From: Anolis sagrei | Taxonomy: Eukaryota > Chordata > Lepidosauria > Squamata > Anolidae | Length of the DNA stretch: 64,000 nucleotides | Direction: 5' to 3' | Assembly (NCBI RefSeq): GCF_037176765.1 | Contig: NC_090021.1 | Coordinates: forward strand, 143,058,574 to 143,122,573 | Shown here: in pieces, positions 54,601-64,000 of the stretch | How the letters are laid out: each line of letters begins with the position of its first letter | How positions within the stretch are numbered: position 1 is the stretch's first letter | Translations under genes and position numbers: made by a program | The notes under the pieces: generated by a model | Told to the model about the DNA's origin: nothing | Databases searched by the model: none | Seen by the model: only the letters and a program-made list of their open reading frames with translations

Positions 54601-57600
54601 GCATCTTTCTCTGTTTTTTTTTTCAATTTCTTAACGTTATATAGTGAAAACTAGATGTTAATTATGGATACATTTTGAAAAATTGACCTGGGCCTTAAGC
54701 ATTTGGTTAGGTAGAATATAATGGAAGTGCCTCTCATCTCACCTGGATGTGGTTAAGGATGCTAAAAACCATAAAATATAAAGGAATATTATCAAGGCAG
54801 ATTGAACATTAATACAATTTATAAAAACTAAAATTGGTTGAATAAATCGCAGCCGTTTATAGTCCTCATAAGTTGCCACATAAGGCCAAAGACCTACCGT
54901 ATATACTTGAGTATAGGCCGACCCAAATATAAGCCGAAGCACCTAATTTTATCACAAAAAAAACCAGAGAAAACATATTGACTCGAGTATAAGCAGAGGG
55001 TGGAAAATGTAGCTGCTACTGGTAAATTTCAAAAATAAAAATAGATATACCAATGAAATTACATTAATTGAGGCATCAGTAGGTTAAATAGTTTTGAATA
55101 TTTCCATAAAACTGTCACTGTTTGCAGATACTGCAGCCAGATGGTTTTCACTTCCTGTCCCTTGCAATACAATGATTGGCACAAACTGAGGTTGAACCCA
55201 GATTTCTGAGATGCCTATGAAACACTGGAAAATCTGATAGACGGTAGTTCTACTGCCTATTGCTTTAAAGTAAGGGTGAAGAATGCGTGGCCCTTTTAAA
55301 TACTTTTGGATTGTCACTCCCTTAATTTTTCATCATTTGCTACACTGGCTAAAGGGGGTGGGAGTTGTCCATCCATAGAGGGAAGGCCATACTTTTCCCA
55401 CTGCGCCTCTCCCTGGATGCCCCATCATAACTGGATGAAACGGATCTCTGAAAGTGGCACATGATGGCCACTTTCAAAGCTGGATGGGCCATCCTTAATT
55501 CTAAGATGTTTTTCCCATAGCAACATGGACCTTTGGCGTGTTACAGGTCTTTCTTGGCACCTGGTACATGTTCCTTTTTAAAAGCAGATGACTTTTCACT
55601 GAGTTATGCCCCCTCTTTCTTCTTCATTGGCTTCCTGCTCTGAACTTGCTGCAGGATTGTTCCTAAGTTCGTGGGGTTAATTGATGACGATAATAGGAAT
55701 CCCGTCCTTTTTTCATTGGAAATATTCTGGTGCTGGCAGGACATCCCTTGTGCAGAGTATAGGCTAACAATTTTGTCAAAGACACTCCCCATTCTCTCCA
55801 TCCTAGTATTCTCACAGCTAATCCTAATTAGAGAGAAGCTGGACGTATCAGTTCTGTTCCTTTGAAGCTTTGTGATATCTTTTTCAATAATAAATCATTT
55901 CCCTTTGGCTTTTAAGATTTATTCCAGATGATGTGGCATTTGATGATGAGCCAAAGGACGTGGCCTCAGAAGTGGACGGAGCTGCTTATAAACCAAAGTT
56001 CTTCACATCTGCCGCTGTGGCAACTTCAAAGGTACCTTCACAATGTTTTTGTAGCCCTTTGGGACTTGTTTAGTTTTGTGCGTTCTTAATTTGTAAATTG
56101 TATAAGTACAACAGTGATTGCAGTGTAGATAGAAGGGGGAAACAATCCATTTGTATTGATGCAGTTGTCAAAAAGCAGAAGTGTGGTTCTCGAAAACTGT
56201 AGTGTTGAATGACTTGTGCTTGGATTTAAGTGAGTTCATAACCTCATGACAGATGTCTTGAGTGTGCATTTGACATATTGGCAAAAGATAAGAGAGCTCT
56301 AAAAGTCATTTTTTATCATCTTTTTTTGGTGCTAGATATTTCGAAAAGGCCTGTTAAACCTATATATTCCTCCAAATACATTTGGACATGAAGTGTACCT
56401 TCTAGATTTCTTGCCTTTCAAAACAGTACAGCTTAATTTCCTGTCACAAGTGCTTGATTTGTAGTTGCTGACTTCTCTAAACCATATATACTGTTTATAG
56501 GTGAAAACAATTTTTGAAGAGTTTAGAGAAAATTTAAGTTTGCTGTATGATGTTTGTCATGTCTGTGATGATGTTTTGATTTATGTGTTGCTTACCAGTG
56601 GCATTGAATGTTTGCCTTTTTGCTTGGAAGCCATCCTGAGTCCCTCTGGAGAGATAGAGCGGCCTATAAATAAAGATGATGATAATGATGATGATGATGT
56701 CTTAGCTCATTGATATTGTTGAAGAAGTCTCTGTTGTTTTTAAATGCCTATGTGTATCTTTAAAAATTGTACAGCTGATAGACTTTGAGTCTCCCTTATC
56801 TGAAATGCCTGGGAGCAGAGGTTTTTCAGGGTTTTTTTCCTGGTTTTGGAATACCTGTATTTGAATTTACCTTGTGAATCAGAGATGAAGAGGAAGGGGC
56901 TAATTTCACACTCAGCACCTGCTAAGCTTTCCTCAATTGTACCTAATAGAAGACAGAAATGGGGGAGAGAACTCCATTTTCAAAACCCCCTTGTAAAACA
57001 GCAGGCATCCAAGACACTTCTCTGGCTGTTGGCACACTTTAGATGCCCTTAACAAACTTGCCATCCCACCATATAGTCCTTTTCATTTCGTCTGGGATGG
57101 ATACAGGCAATGGCCAGTGGCATCATTCCGTACTCTTCCTGGCAGCTGTTTCCAAGATATGCACCCACCATACTGTGACAGATATTTCTGTTGAACTTCT
57201 TATATTCGGGTTTTCCATCATTTGATTGTGTTATATTGAAAGTACAGGCTTTGTTTTGAGTGCTGATTCAATTAAATATCTCATGAACCTTTTATTTCAC
57301 TTTTCCCTAACTTTCAAAATGTTGTAACAGAGGCATCTTTTAAAAAAATACTTCATAATCCTTCCACTGTTTTAAAAACCTTTCTAAATGGTTAATTCAA
57401 ACTGATAGAATTGCACAAGATTGCTCTGAAATATTAAATACAGGATTTATGTAATGCTAGCAGTGGTTTATTGGCTAAGGTTGCAGTCTAGCCTAGTCCA
57501 TAGTCCTTTGGAAATAGGTAGTACTGAACTCACTATGTTTTCTGCCTGAGTGAAAACATGGAGGACTATACTGTTAAGTGCAATATATGTTATTCAGTTA

Positions 57601-58386
57601 TGGCATTATGAATATATCTGCTTTGATATTAAAATAAAAGCCTTCTTCCAAACCACTCCTTTTGAAGTGAAATGGTTGAATAAATGTGGCTAAGGCCTGG
57701 AGAAGACTCAGTAATTGGAGATGCTCTGGAAAGCCCCTTCTGGTCACTTAGAGTGCTATCCTAGTGACTTGCTTCTTATCCATCTCCAAAGACCACAGCT
57801 ATCCTCTTCTGTAGAGTTTCCGACCTGATTGTATTGCTTTTCCAACTGTCGGTAAAATATTCAGAAATTTCAGCAAGCCCTGAACTTTGCCCGGGGGGAG
57901 GGGGGCGGAATAGGAAGAGATCAACATATACTAGTTGCTAATATCTTCTCCAGTGTTTGAGTAAAAGCTAGAGCTGCAGCAACAGCTCAACAAATTTGGG
58001 ACTAAAACTCCACCCAGGCTTAATTACTGTGTTTTATTTTAATTCTGAGAAACACTTTTCTCCCATCTAAATATCTCTAAAAATGAAGTGCATCTTAGAA
58101 TCATGAGGTTTTTTTTTCTGTTAGTGGTACTGAAATTAGTGTGAAACAATTGAAGAAATATGGTATATATGATGTTAAAGATGTGTATCCACAGTGTTAA
58201 ATGACTAAGAAGTGTATTTTTGCTCTTAGGTAGACATCACATGGGATGAGACAGATCATGAAAGGGTGACTTCCCTGAACCGAACTTTTAAAAAAGATGA
58301 ACTTCTGGACATGGACTTCCAGGCTTACTTGGCTTCATCAAGTGAGGAGGACGATGAGGAGGAGGAGGAGGGGGAACATCAGCAAG
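42087..58386 (+). CDS. ESF1: ESF1 nucleolar pre-rRNA processing protein, first seven coding exons (3' end outside window)
   Basis: ESF1 is a nucleolar protein needed for 18S rRNA maturation. Coding exons: 42087-42672, 44106-44515, 46066-46179, 47960-48060, 52726-52878, 55917-56031, 58230-58386; 1636 nt, 545 codons, still open at the end. The N-terminus [20 protein letters not shown] then [11 protein letters not shown] matches vertebrate ESF1. Then come a Lys/Ser-rich low-complexity part, a long Glu/Asp/Ser-rich acidic part (exon 44106-44515), the conserved [20 protein letters not shown] block, [20 protein letters not shown] (RNA-binding-like fold), and [12 protein letters not shown]. The last exon has [16 protein letters not shown] and a Glu run. 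Where the human protein reads [12 protein letters not shown] this one has [13 protein letters not shown] found no following exon in 58387-64000. Confidence 0.96.
44106..44515 (+). CDS. ESF1: ESF1 acidic exon
   Basis: 410 bp. Very Glu/Asp-rich, then [35 protein letters not shown] and KDAPRADE. Acceptor TCATTTAG, donor GTAATG. The opposite strand therefore shows a meaningless Ser-rich open frame. Confidence 0.95.
45029..45163. mobile_element. hAT-type MITE
   Basis: CAGTGGTTCTAAACCTTTGG ... AAAGGTTGAGAACTACTG; flanks ATCTAGAA and GTCTAGTT. Confidence 0.8.
46066..46179 (+). CDS. ESF1: ESF1 exon with [12 protein letters not shown]
   Basis: 114 bp, 38 codons: [20 protein letters not shown] to GGVIFSVK. 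Acceptor TTTACACAG, donor GTAAGT. Confidence 0.96.
46240..47830 (-). mobile_element. L2-clade LINE, 1.6 kb
   Basis: Minus strand in order: [100 protein letters not shown] and LKTWIFKQ. The YxDD box reads YAND and several frames break, so it is dead. It fills most of the ESF1 intron between 46179 and 47960. Confidence 0.85.
47960..48060 (+). CDS. ESF1: ESF1 exon IYPSEFGK
   Basis: 101 bp encoding [20 protein letters not shown], then [13 protein letters not shown] and a split Ser. Acceptor TTTCTAG, donor GTATTT. The intron upstream holds a 1.6 kb L2 fragment ending about 130 bp before the acceptor. Confidence 0.94.
48388..48560. mobile_element. MITE (CATCTACACTGTAGAATTAA family)
   Basis: CATCTACACTGTAGAATTAA ... 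CAGGATTCCATAGTGTTGAG then CCATGGCAGTTAAAGTGG; inverted ends partly kept. Confidence 0.6.
48905..49139 (+). mobile_element. Helitron 3' part ending in CTAG
   Basis: Ends CCTGGGCATCACCGGGTATC then TAAGCTAG at 49139, with a hairpin before CTAG. Related interior at 14040-14300. Confidence 0.7.
49140..49803 (+). mobile_element. Helitron 5' part, joined head-to-tail to the preceding one
   Basis: Starts TCTATACACATAATAAAA directly after CTAG. CTCTCCATTGGCATGGAATT and CCTCTCCCTTAACCCTTTCC match the complete copy at 8358-9478. Interrupted at about 49470-49710 by unknown sequence flanked by GTTGTAGTT / GTTGCAGTT. Confidence 0.75.
49862..50140 (-). mobile_element. LINE fragment with a C2H2-like finger and (TAAG)n tail
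   Basis: Minus strand: [20 protein letters not shown], a Cys/His motif found at the C-terminus of some LINE ORF2 proteins, then (AAGT)n at the 3' end. Clade not assigned. Confidence 0.5.
50300..50640 (+). mobile_element. L1 LINE ORF2 fragment
   Basis: [20 protein letters not shown] then a Lys/Gln-rich helical segment up to [16 protein letters not shown]: the linker between endonuclease and reverse transcriptase in L1 (W(D/E)A-K-VLRG-I). Truncated at both ends. Confidence 0.6.
51101..51366 (-). mobile_element. tRNA-derived SINE with 14-bp target duplication
   Basis: Minus strand, GCTCCTGACATGG tail at left, head GCGCGCCACTAGGAGCTC at right. GGAAGC(C/T)CTGTTTT at 51087-51100 and 51367-51380. 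Confidence 0.85.
52323..52451. mobile_element. hAT-type MITE
   Basis: CAGTGGTTCTCAGCTTGTGT ... CACAGGTTGAGAACCACTG. Confidence 0.8.
52726..52878 (+). CDS. ESF1: ESF1 exon [12 protein letters not shown]
   Basis: 153 bp encoding (S)[19 protein letters not shown], then [18 protein letters not shown]. Acceptor TTTACTACAG, donor GTATGG. Confidence 0.95.
53950..54536. mobile_element. TACTCGAGTATA-type DNA transposon, complete-looking
   Basis: Inverted ends TACTGTATATACTCGAGTAT and, reversed, TACCGTATATACTCGAGTAT; 587 bp with a (GTT)n tract and A/T-rich interior. Inserted in A/T-rich, probably L1-derived sequence. The superfamily is not clear; TA at both ends would fit Tc1/mariner. Confidence 0.65.
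54895..55115. mobile_element. TACTCGAGTATA-type DNA transposon, partial
   Basis: TACCGTATATACTTGAGTAT start, AAGCACCTAATTTTATCAC interior; other end lost. Confidence 0.55.
55917..56031 (+). CDS. ESF1: ESF1 exon [14 protein letters not shown]
   Basis: 115 bp encoding (R)[19 protein letters not shown] to TSAAVATSK. Acceptor GGCTTTTAAG, donor GTACCT. Confidence 0.95.
56500..56700 (+). mobile_element. L2-like LINE 3' end
   Basis: GGAAGCCATCCTGAGTCCCT then CTGGAGAGATAGAGCGGCC, TATAAATAAA and a GATGAT repeat. Confidence 0.6.
56785..56960 (+). mobile_element. old DNA-transposon-like repeat
   Basis: GAGTCTCCCTTATCTGAAAT ... GGTTTTGGAATACCTGTA; family of 32890 and 62940. Assignment uncertain. Confidence 0.4.
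58230..58386 (+). CDS. ESF1: ESF1 exon [14 protein letters not shown] (last in window)
   Basis: 157 bp encoding [20 protein letters not shown], then [16 protein letters not shown] and a Glu run, ending on one base of Gly. Acceptor TGCTCTTAG, donor GTACTT at 58387. A LINE fragment begins about 24 bp into the intron. Confidence 0.94.
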
Positions 58387-58410
58387 GTACTTCTGAAAAG
58401 TTTCTCTATA

Positions 58411-58746
58411 CTTATTTATCCTATCAGGAGAAAAACAAGGGTACAGTTGTGATGTATTTGTGGGAACACACAGTTTAAAAACTTGGCAATATACTAAATG
58501 TCCTTTGACCAGTAGCTGGCCACTTGGAGTGCCTCTGGTGTTGCTATAAGAAGGTCCTCCATTGTGCATGTGGCAGGGCTCAGGTTGCATTGTAGTAGGT
58601 GGTCTGTGGTTTGCTCTTCTCCACACTCGCATGTTTTGGACTCCACTTTGTGGCCCCATTTCTTAAGGTTGGCTCTGCATCTTGTGGTGCCAGAGTGCAG
58701 TCTGTTCAGCACCTTCCAAGTTGCCCAGTCTTCTCTGTGCCCATAT
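58411..58746 (-). mobile_element. LINE 3' part (Vingi/I-like?), just inside an ESF1 intron
   Basis: Minus strand: DWATWKVLNRLHSGTTRCRA, then [15 protein letters not shown]. Its 3' end begins only about 24 bp after the ESF1 donor at 58387. Confidence 0.75.
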
Positions 58747-59219
58747 AGAGAGACTAGTACTGTATTTAAATACAATTGTAATGAAATGTTTTCTAGATCA
58801 CCTTTTCTCCAAGGCTGTCCATTTTAATAAGAAATTTAGAATTAAATGTTCAGCAAATTAAGAGTTTGTTTCTAATTTTAAGACTCCCTTTTTCCTTAAT
58901 AAAAATGGCCATCCACCAAGGAAGCAAAATATTCAGGCTAGTTTCCAACCCAGAAGATAGACACAAGACCTAGTTTGACTCACTGTGTGAGTGAGCTCAC
59001 ACATATTTTTATTCGACAAACTCCTTCTGATTCTTCTTTCCTTTCTTGGGTGCAACAATATTTGCAGCCAAGAAAGGTTCACTTTTGGTTCTAATAGAGC
59101 CCCATGATGTCTGAACTTCAGTGAATTTTGGTTGGCTAGTTAAATGTCAGTGACAACAAGACTATAATCCTATGCGCGCTTTAGTTGGGAGCATGTATAT
59201 TGAAAATAGTGGGATAATA

Positions 59220-59802
59220 TGAGGGGTATCTGAAAAGTAAGGTTACAAGATTAAAAAAAAAATACAAAGAATGAATATATTTTAATAAAACTTACATGGA
59301 TTATAGAATAGGTATTACATTATTTTTCCACATAATCATCATTCAGTTCTATACATTTTGTCATCCTTGGGACAAGTTTTTGATGCCTGTGTCATAGAAG
59401 TCTCATGCTGCCTTTTTCAGCCAGTTCGTCACTTTGATTTTCACCCCATTGTCATCAGAAAAGTATTTTCTACTCAGTTTAGTGAACAGGTTATAGTCAC
59501 TGGGTGTGAGATCAGGGCTGTGAGTGGGGTGGCTTACAACATCTCAACCAAATGAAGTCAACACTTGTGTTGCATGAGCAGTGTGCGGATGCTCAATGTC
59601 ATGAGACAGACAGAAGGGAAACAGAATGAGGACACTCACCTCTAACCTTCACCACAATGCCAGTCAATGTTCTACTGACGAATGGCACTGCGCTTCCACT
59701 GGCTTCCCGCTACATGGCTTCCCGCTACATGGCCAACTTCCACTGCAAAAATTCTCCGCAAGAGCTACGTGTTTTGTAATCTTACTTTCCAGATAACCCT
59801 CA
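59220..59802 (-). mobile_element. mariner-type transposon, internally shortened
   Basis: Ends TGAGGGGTATCTGAAAAGTA and, reversed, TGAGGGTTATCTGGAAAGTA, flanked by TA. The minus strand keeps part of the transposase C-terminus (PPHSPDLTPSDYNLFTKL, with the catalytic-region S/P-D box). 583 bp against about 1.3 kb for a full mariner. Contains a 15-bp tandem repeat GGCTTCCCGCTACAT at 59702-59731. Confidence 0.85.
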
Positions 59803-59963
59803 TAGTTTGTTTTTTTTTTGGAGAAAAATATTGCAATTTATAGAGACAAGTCTAGGAACAAGCAAAAAAATACCAGTTGAAGTCAAAGTACGTTCTTAAA
59901 ATTTAGAGGACAGGGAAAAGAAGGAGTAAAAGCCTAAAGATCTGATCAGACATACTAGCAATT

Positions 59964-60209
59964 GGTCTGTTGTAGGTTTTTTCGGGCTATATGGCCATGT
60001 TGTAGAGGCATTCTCTCCTGATGTTTCGCTTGCATCTATGGCAAGCATCCTCAGAGGTAGTGAGGTGGTGGCCTCACTGCCTCTGAGGATGCTTGCCATA
60101 GATGCAGACGAAACGTCAGGAGAGAATGCCTCTACAACATGGCCATATAGCCCGAAAAAACCTACAACAGCCCAGTGATTCCGGCCATGAAAGCCTTCGA
60201 CAATACATT
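59964..60209. mobile_element. foldback element of the Penelope-related family, complete-looking
   Basis: Arms TGTAGGTTTTTTCGGGCTAT and ATAGCCCGAAAAAACCTACA around a centre near 60075; perfect 9-bp duplication CTAGCAATT at 59955-59963 and 60210-60218. Confidence 0.85.
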
Positions 60210-61149
60210 CTAGCAATTGTTTTTACAATGATTGCAGTGAATTTGAAAACTTGCCATATTTCTATTTTATTTTTTTGCGATTCATTTGAAATTTGAATTT
60301 AGCAGACACAGTTTATGTGACTACACAAGATGGATGAGCACAACAATGTGAACAGCTAGTTCTCAACATACCTATCCTAGGGTTTTCTGTCTTTTGCATA
60401 CTTGTATATTTCCCTCTGTCTTCATATTGTTTTACATTCTAAAAGTTATTGCTTTCCTGGTTTTGAACTGAAACAGTTCAGGTTCATATATATTGACCAT
60501 CATTGTATAGATGAGGTCTCAGAGTCCAGGCTGGAATGAGTTTGCTTTGAGCCTTTGGAAGAATTGGAAGGCTGCTCTTATAAGTTGAAGTTCTTATTGT
60601 TCATGGAAATATTTCATTTCTCTGGAAATTAAGCTCCTGAAATCATACAATTCCAGAGAAATATAATACCCTGTGGTTGTAGAGTTTCAAGCTTGCCAGT
60701 TGAATTTTTGGATAACATTTGGTATGTGTTTTATGGCTCAAGTTATTTGGCAGTGTTGTCAGTTGAAATAATGCTAGCAGCACAGACAATGAGGGAATAC
60801 TAAGTTTTCTTGAAATCATAGCCCTCTTTCTTGTGTTCCTTAGGGATAGCAAAGGAGATGCAGTGTAAGGTTTATATCTCTGGTAGATGAAGAAGTATTA
60901 TTTCTGGGATTTGGGGCAAAAAGAGACAAAAATGTGGTAATAGGAAAAAATATGAAGTAAATTAAGTGATGACCCTCTGTTGGCAGAATATATTTCCTGT
61001 TCTCACTGTGGATTAAAAAGTTCAATGCATAAGACAGTAAGACAATGTTCTGCAGTTGCAGTATTTATGCATAGTGTTGAATCTGATCAATGGGCTTGGA
61101 TCCTAACGTTTTCTTCTGTGAGTGGGAAGGCCATTCAACGTCAACGTAG

Positions 61150-61720
61150 GCTGCTTCCATGTAAAAAACTGACAATAATAATAACAACAATAAGCCTGAA
61201 AAAGTTTCACAAAATAAACATGTCAAACTACTCTGGGACTTTCAAAATGAGACTGACAGAGTTTTGGAGCACAATACTCCTGATCTCACAATCGGGGGAG
61301 GGGGGGCGCAAAGTATGGATCATCGATATTGCAATCCCAGGTGATAGCAGAATTGATGAGAAGCTACTGGAAACGCTTACACGATATAAGGATTTAATGA
61401 TAGGACTGCAAAGACTCTGGCACAAGCCAGTCAAGGTGGTCCCAGTGGTGATCGGCACACTGGATGCGGTTCCTAAATATCTTGGCCTGCACTTAAAAAC
61501 AATCGGCTGTGACAAAATTACCATTTACCAGCTGCAAAAGGCCACCCTACTTGGATCTGCACACATTATTCACCAATAAATTACACAGTCCTAGACTCTT
61601 GTCCGATATGTCCGATGTGTGATCGAATACAAAAGCCATCATAATGCTCTTGTTTGTTGTGTACTAATCTTGTTCTGTATCAAATAATAACAGCAACAAT
61701 AATTTTATTTCTTACTCACC
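61150..61720 (+). mobile_element. R4-like LINE C-terminus
   Basis: Encodes VWIIDIAIPGDSRIDEKLLE, RYKDLMIGLQRLWHKPVKVV, PVVIGTLDAVPK and LQKATLLGSAHIIHQ, a restriction-like-endonuclease region as in R2/R4-type LINEs. Ends in a TAATAACAGCAACAATAAT tail. Confidence 0.6.
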
Positions 61721-62939
61721 TTTCCTTGGGGCTTGAAGTAGAGCACAACATAGTTAAAACACTTCATAAAGCATTATATAAAATGCATATATTAAATGTA
61801 TTTCTATGAGACATATATATTAAAATACACAGAACGAAGTAAAATGCAGTAAACACAGGAGAGGAACTTAAAATTCATAGTTAAAAACTGACTGTGTTGG
61901 CCAGTTACATATATGTATGACTGCATTCACTTTATCTCCAATGATTCCCTTTTGTTATCTCAAATTGCACTTGCTGTCATATCTATTCTTTAGCTCCCTA
62001 AATTTTGTTTTCCTTTGGTGGTGAGAATGTGCAATGTCACTTTTGCAGAGCATAAGATTACCAAAAGATTAAGCACAACCTGGCAAAATTGCACTACCTA
62101 GAAGACTCCTCCACATTGTGCCACTCTGGAGCAGAACAAACAACTCTGCATATGTATGCTTGACCACAATGCCCTGCCTCATGCACAGACGGAGAATTGT
62201 TTAAAGCTAAAGACAATGCGGTCTCTGATGCCCATTTTTGGTCAAAAGTTATTTAACCACTTGTGTTCCCTCTATTTTTATCATTTTTATATGTATGTAT
62301 GCAATGCTTTTGACATGAAATAAATAAAGACACAATTATTTGTAATTGTTTCTAAGACAGGCTTCAGGAATGTACATGCTGGCAGATAGTATGATTGTAG
62401 ATAAAATAGATGGACAAAGTGGGCATAGATCTGCAGAGTTTCCAGCAGAATCTGTAGCTGAGTGACTGAACACACAAATTCCACACAAAAAGTACTATGT
62501 TCACTTTTTCCTATCTCTTGAAGAATTGGATAGCATCAGATGGGAAAGACCTCCATCGAAAATCCTTCAGAGTAGCCAGTACTGGACATATAATCTGACT
62601 GGCTCCACATAAGCCTAATTTAATTCCTTGGGCAGCAATCTCCATGCCTTTGTTTAGGTTTTTAATTAAAGGCACAATCCATTTTGTTTGCATTTTATGT
62701 TTACGTTATACTCAATCCAGTTGAGTCTTTGTGTAAAGACAGTCTGAACATCCCTCATCTGGCATTCCAAAATCATCCACGTGGGTGGCTGAGATAGTGA
62801 CATGTGTGCTTTCTGATGTCAAGTCTATACAAACTTTGTGTCATGTACAAACAGTTTAAAAATATTATGTATACAGTTTCCTTCTGGCTATTTAAGATGT
62901 ACTGTTTATGAAGTATTACTAATTTCATATTTAGACTTG

Positions 62940-63090
62940 GGTTTTATCTTTTAAGATCCCCCCCCCCTCTCTTTATATATATGGAGACATACAAACATGC
63001 AATTAATCCAAAATCTGGAAAAAAAAACCCTGAAATACATAACACTTCTGATCCCAAGCATTTAGTATAAGGGATTCTCAACCTGTTCCC
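62940..63090 (-). mobile_element. old DNA-transposon-like repeat
   Basis: On the minus strand: CTTATACTAAATGCTTGGGA ... TCCAGATTTTGGATTAATTG; related to 56785. Low certainty. Confidence 0.35.
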
Positions 63091-63099
63091 TTTATTTTT

Positions 63100-64000
63100 C
63101 ATACCGGAACCTGTCCGAGCAGTACACAATTTGTCATAAAGAAAAAAAATGTAATGCTAAATGTACCAAATGGTAGACTACTAGGGAAGTTGACAAAGTA
63201 AAGTACAGTATCCATTTGATTGTAAAGGGGAAAATTAAGTAGTGTCCGCAAACAAATGTCACGGTTAAAGAGTTTGTAGACAGAGGTCAGGACCCTATTG
63301 TATCAGATTGTTCTCAGAGGAGGCCTAGCACTTGTGGTTTGACTTTTTGTGCCACTCATATTCACAAAGTACCTAGGATCTTGTTCTGCCAGCAGAGATC
63401 CTTTCATCCTTGTGTCGGTCCCTGCTGTGCAGTGGCAAGCAGCATTAACCTGTCATTGCTCTGCCAGCAGGACTTTTTGCTCAGCCAACATCCAGCTGGA
63501 TCTATGTCAAACCTAGAAAGGCCAACCTCTCACCCTCCAGAGCCCTTCACTAATTCTCTTTTCTGTTCACCCCATTCATTTCTTATATCTACATCAACTT
63601 AGAGAAGGAAGTTTTAATTTAGCATTGTTACGTTAATGTTCTGGAAGAAATCTGAATGTTCCTGTATTTTCTTTGCGGCCTCACAAACCACATGAAAAGT
63701 GCGCTCCTAACTGCAGTTGAGAAACATGGTTTAAGATGTGTGACCAGACTGGAGTTTTGCTGGTATATTTTCAACCTGGAAAGTTCTTGAATTTAATTAT
63801 GTTTTCAAAAATACACTTTTAATAGAAAATACACAGCCCTTTCTTTAACATGTTCCTGATGTTTTATTCATTGCGTTGTGGAGTACATGACAGAATTCTA
63901 GCCAGTCTGTTTATTGTGGCACTAAGCACAAACAGGGGGGAAATGAATTTCAGCTGTTTGAATAAAAATGTAAAATGTGTGATCAGATGGAAAGAATGTC
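63100..64000 (+). other. ESF1 intron sequence, no feature recognised
   Basis: I searched for the next ESF1 exon (Lys/Asp-rich, GDDGV...QLLQVIQEKEK in human) in 58387-64000 and did not see it. No repeat recognised in the last 0.9 kb. Confidence 0.5.

Noticed and set aside
61150-61579. A host gene at the 199-codon frame ending 61579
   Set aside because: The IDIAIPGDSRI and PVVIGTLDAVPK blocks are those of an R4-like LINE C-terminus, and the flanks show a TAA-type tail.

Overview
The window is nuclear DNA of a squamate reptile, most likely an iguanian lizard of Anolis type. The evidence is four vertebrate genes split into many small exons with GT-AG introns, plus a repeat set typical of lizards: tRNA-headed SINEs with a BovB-like tail (Sauria type), BovB, CR1, L2, R4-like and Penelope-like elements, Helitrons, and many short hAT, mariner and other DNA-transposon remnants. 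I see no bacterial genes, operons or CRISPR arrays, and no endogenous retrovirus.

Layout. (1) 1-7073, plus strand: the last six coding exons of MCM8, a helicase of homologous recombination; its 3' UTR probably ends near 8335. (2) 8358-9478: a complete-looking non-autonomous Helitron filling the gap between two converging genes. (3) 11574-23947, minus strand: all seven coding exons of CRLS1 (cardiolipin synthase), with a probable 1.9 kb 3' UTR down to about 9640 and a CpG-rich first exon at 23600-23947. (4) 22495-23285 and 24296-24500: two related repeats with degenerate TTAGGG-like arrays on either side of the CRLS1 first exon. (5) 25761-39138, minus strand: all eleven coding exons of NDUFAF5, a complex I assembly factor. 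(6) 38880-39450: a CpG-rich divergent promoter shared by NDUFAF5 and ESF1. (7) From about 39340, plus strand: ESF1, a nucleolar rRNA-processing factor, with seven coding exons (42087-58386). The reading frame is still open at the last of these, and the rest of ESF1 lies beyond the window.

Three of the genes concern mitochondria or the nucleolus: CRLS1 makes cardiolipin, the lipid that supports respiratory complexes, NDUFAF5 modifies a complex I subunit, and ESF1 acts in 18S rRNA maturation. They are neighbours by synteny and do not form an operon.

The introns are mostly repeats, many nested. The best observations are a Penelope-related foldback inserted into the 3' splice region of an MCM8 exon, a palindrome made by inverted duplication of a SINE/LINE junction, a head-to-tail Helitron junction, a DNA element with 53-bp inverted repeats and a 9-bp target duplication that carries telomere-like sequence, and a non-canonical GC-AG intron in NDUFAF5. 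I found no clearly new multi-gene system.
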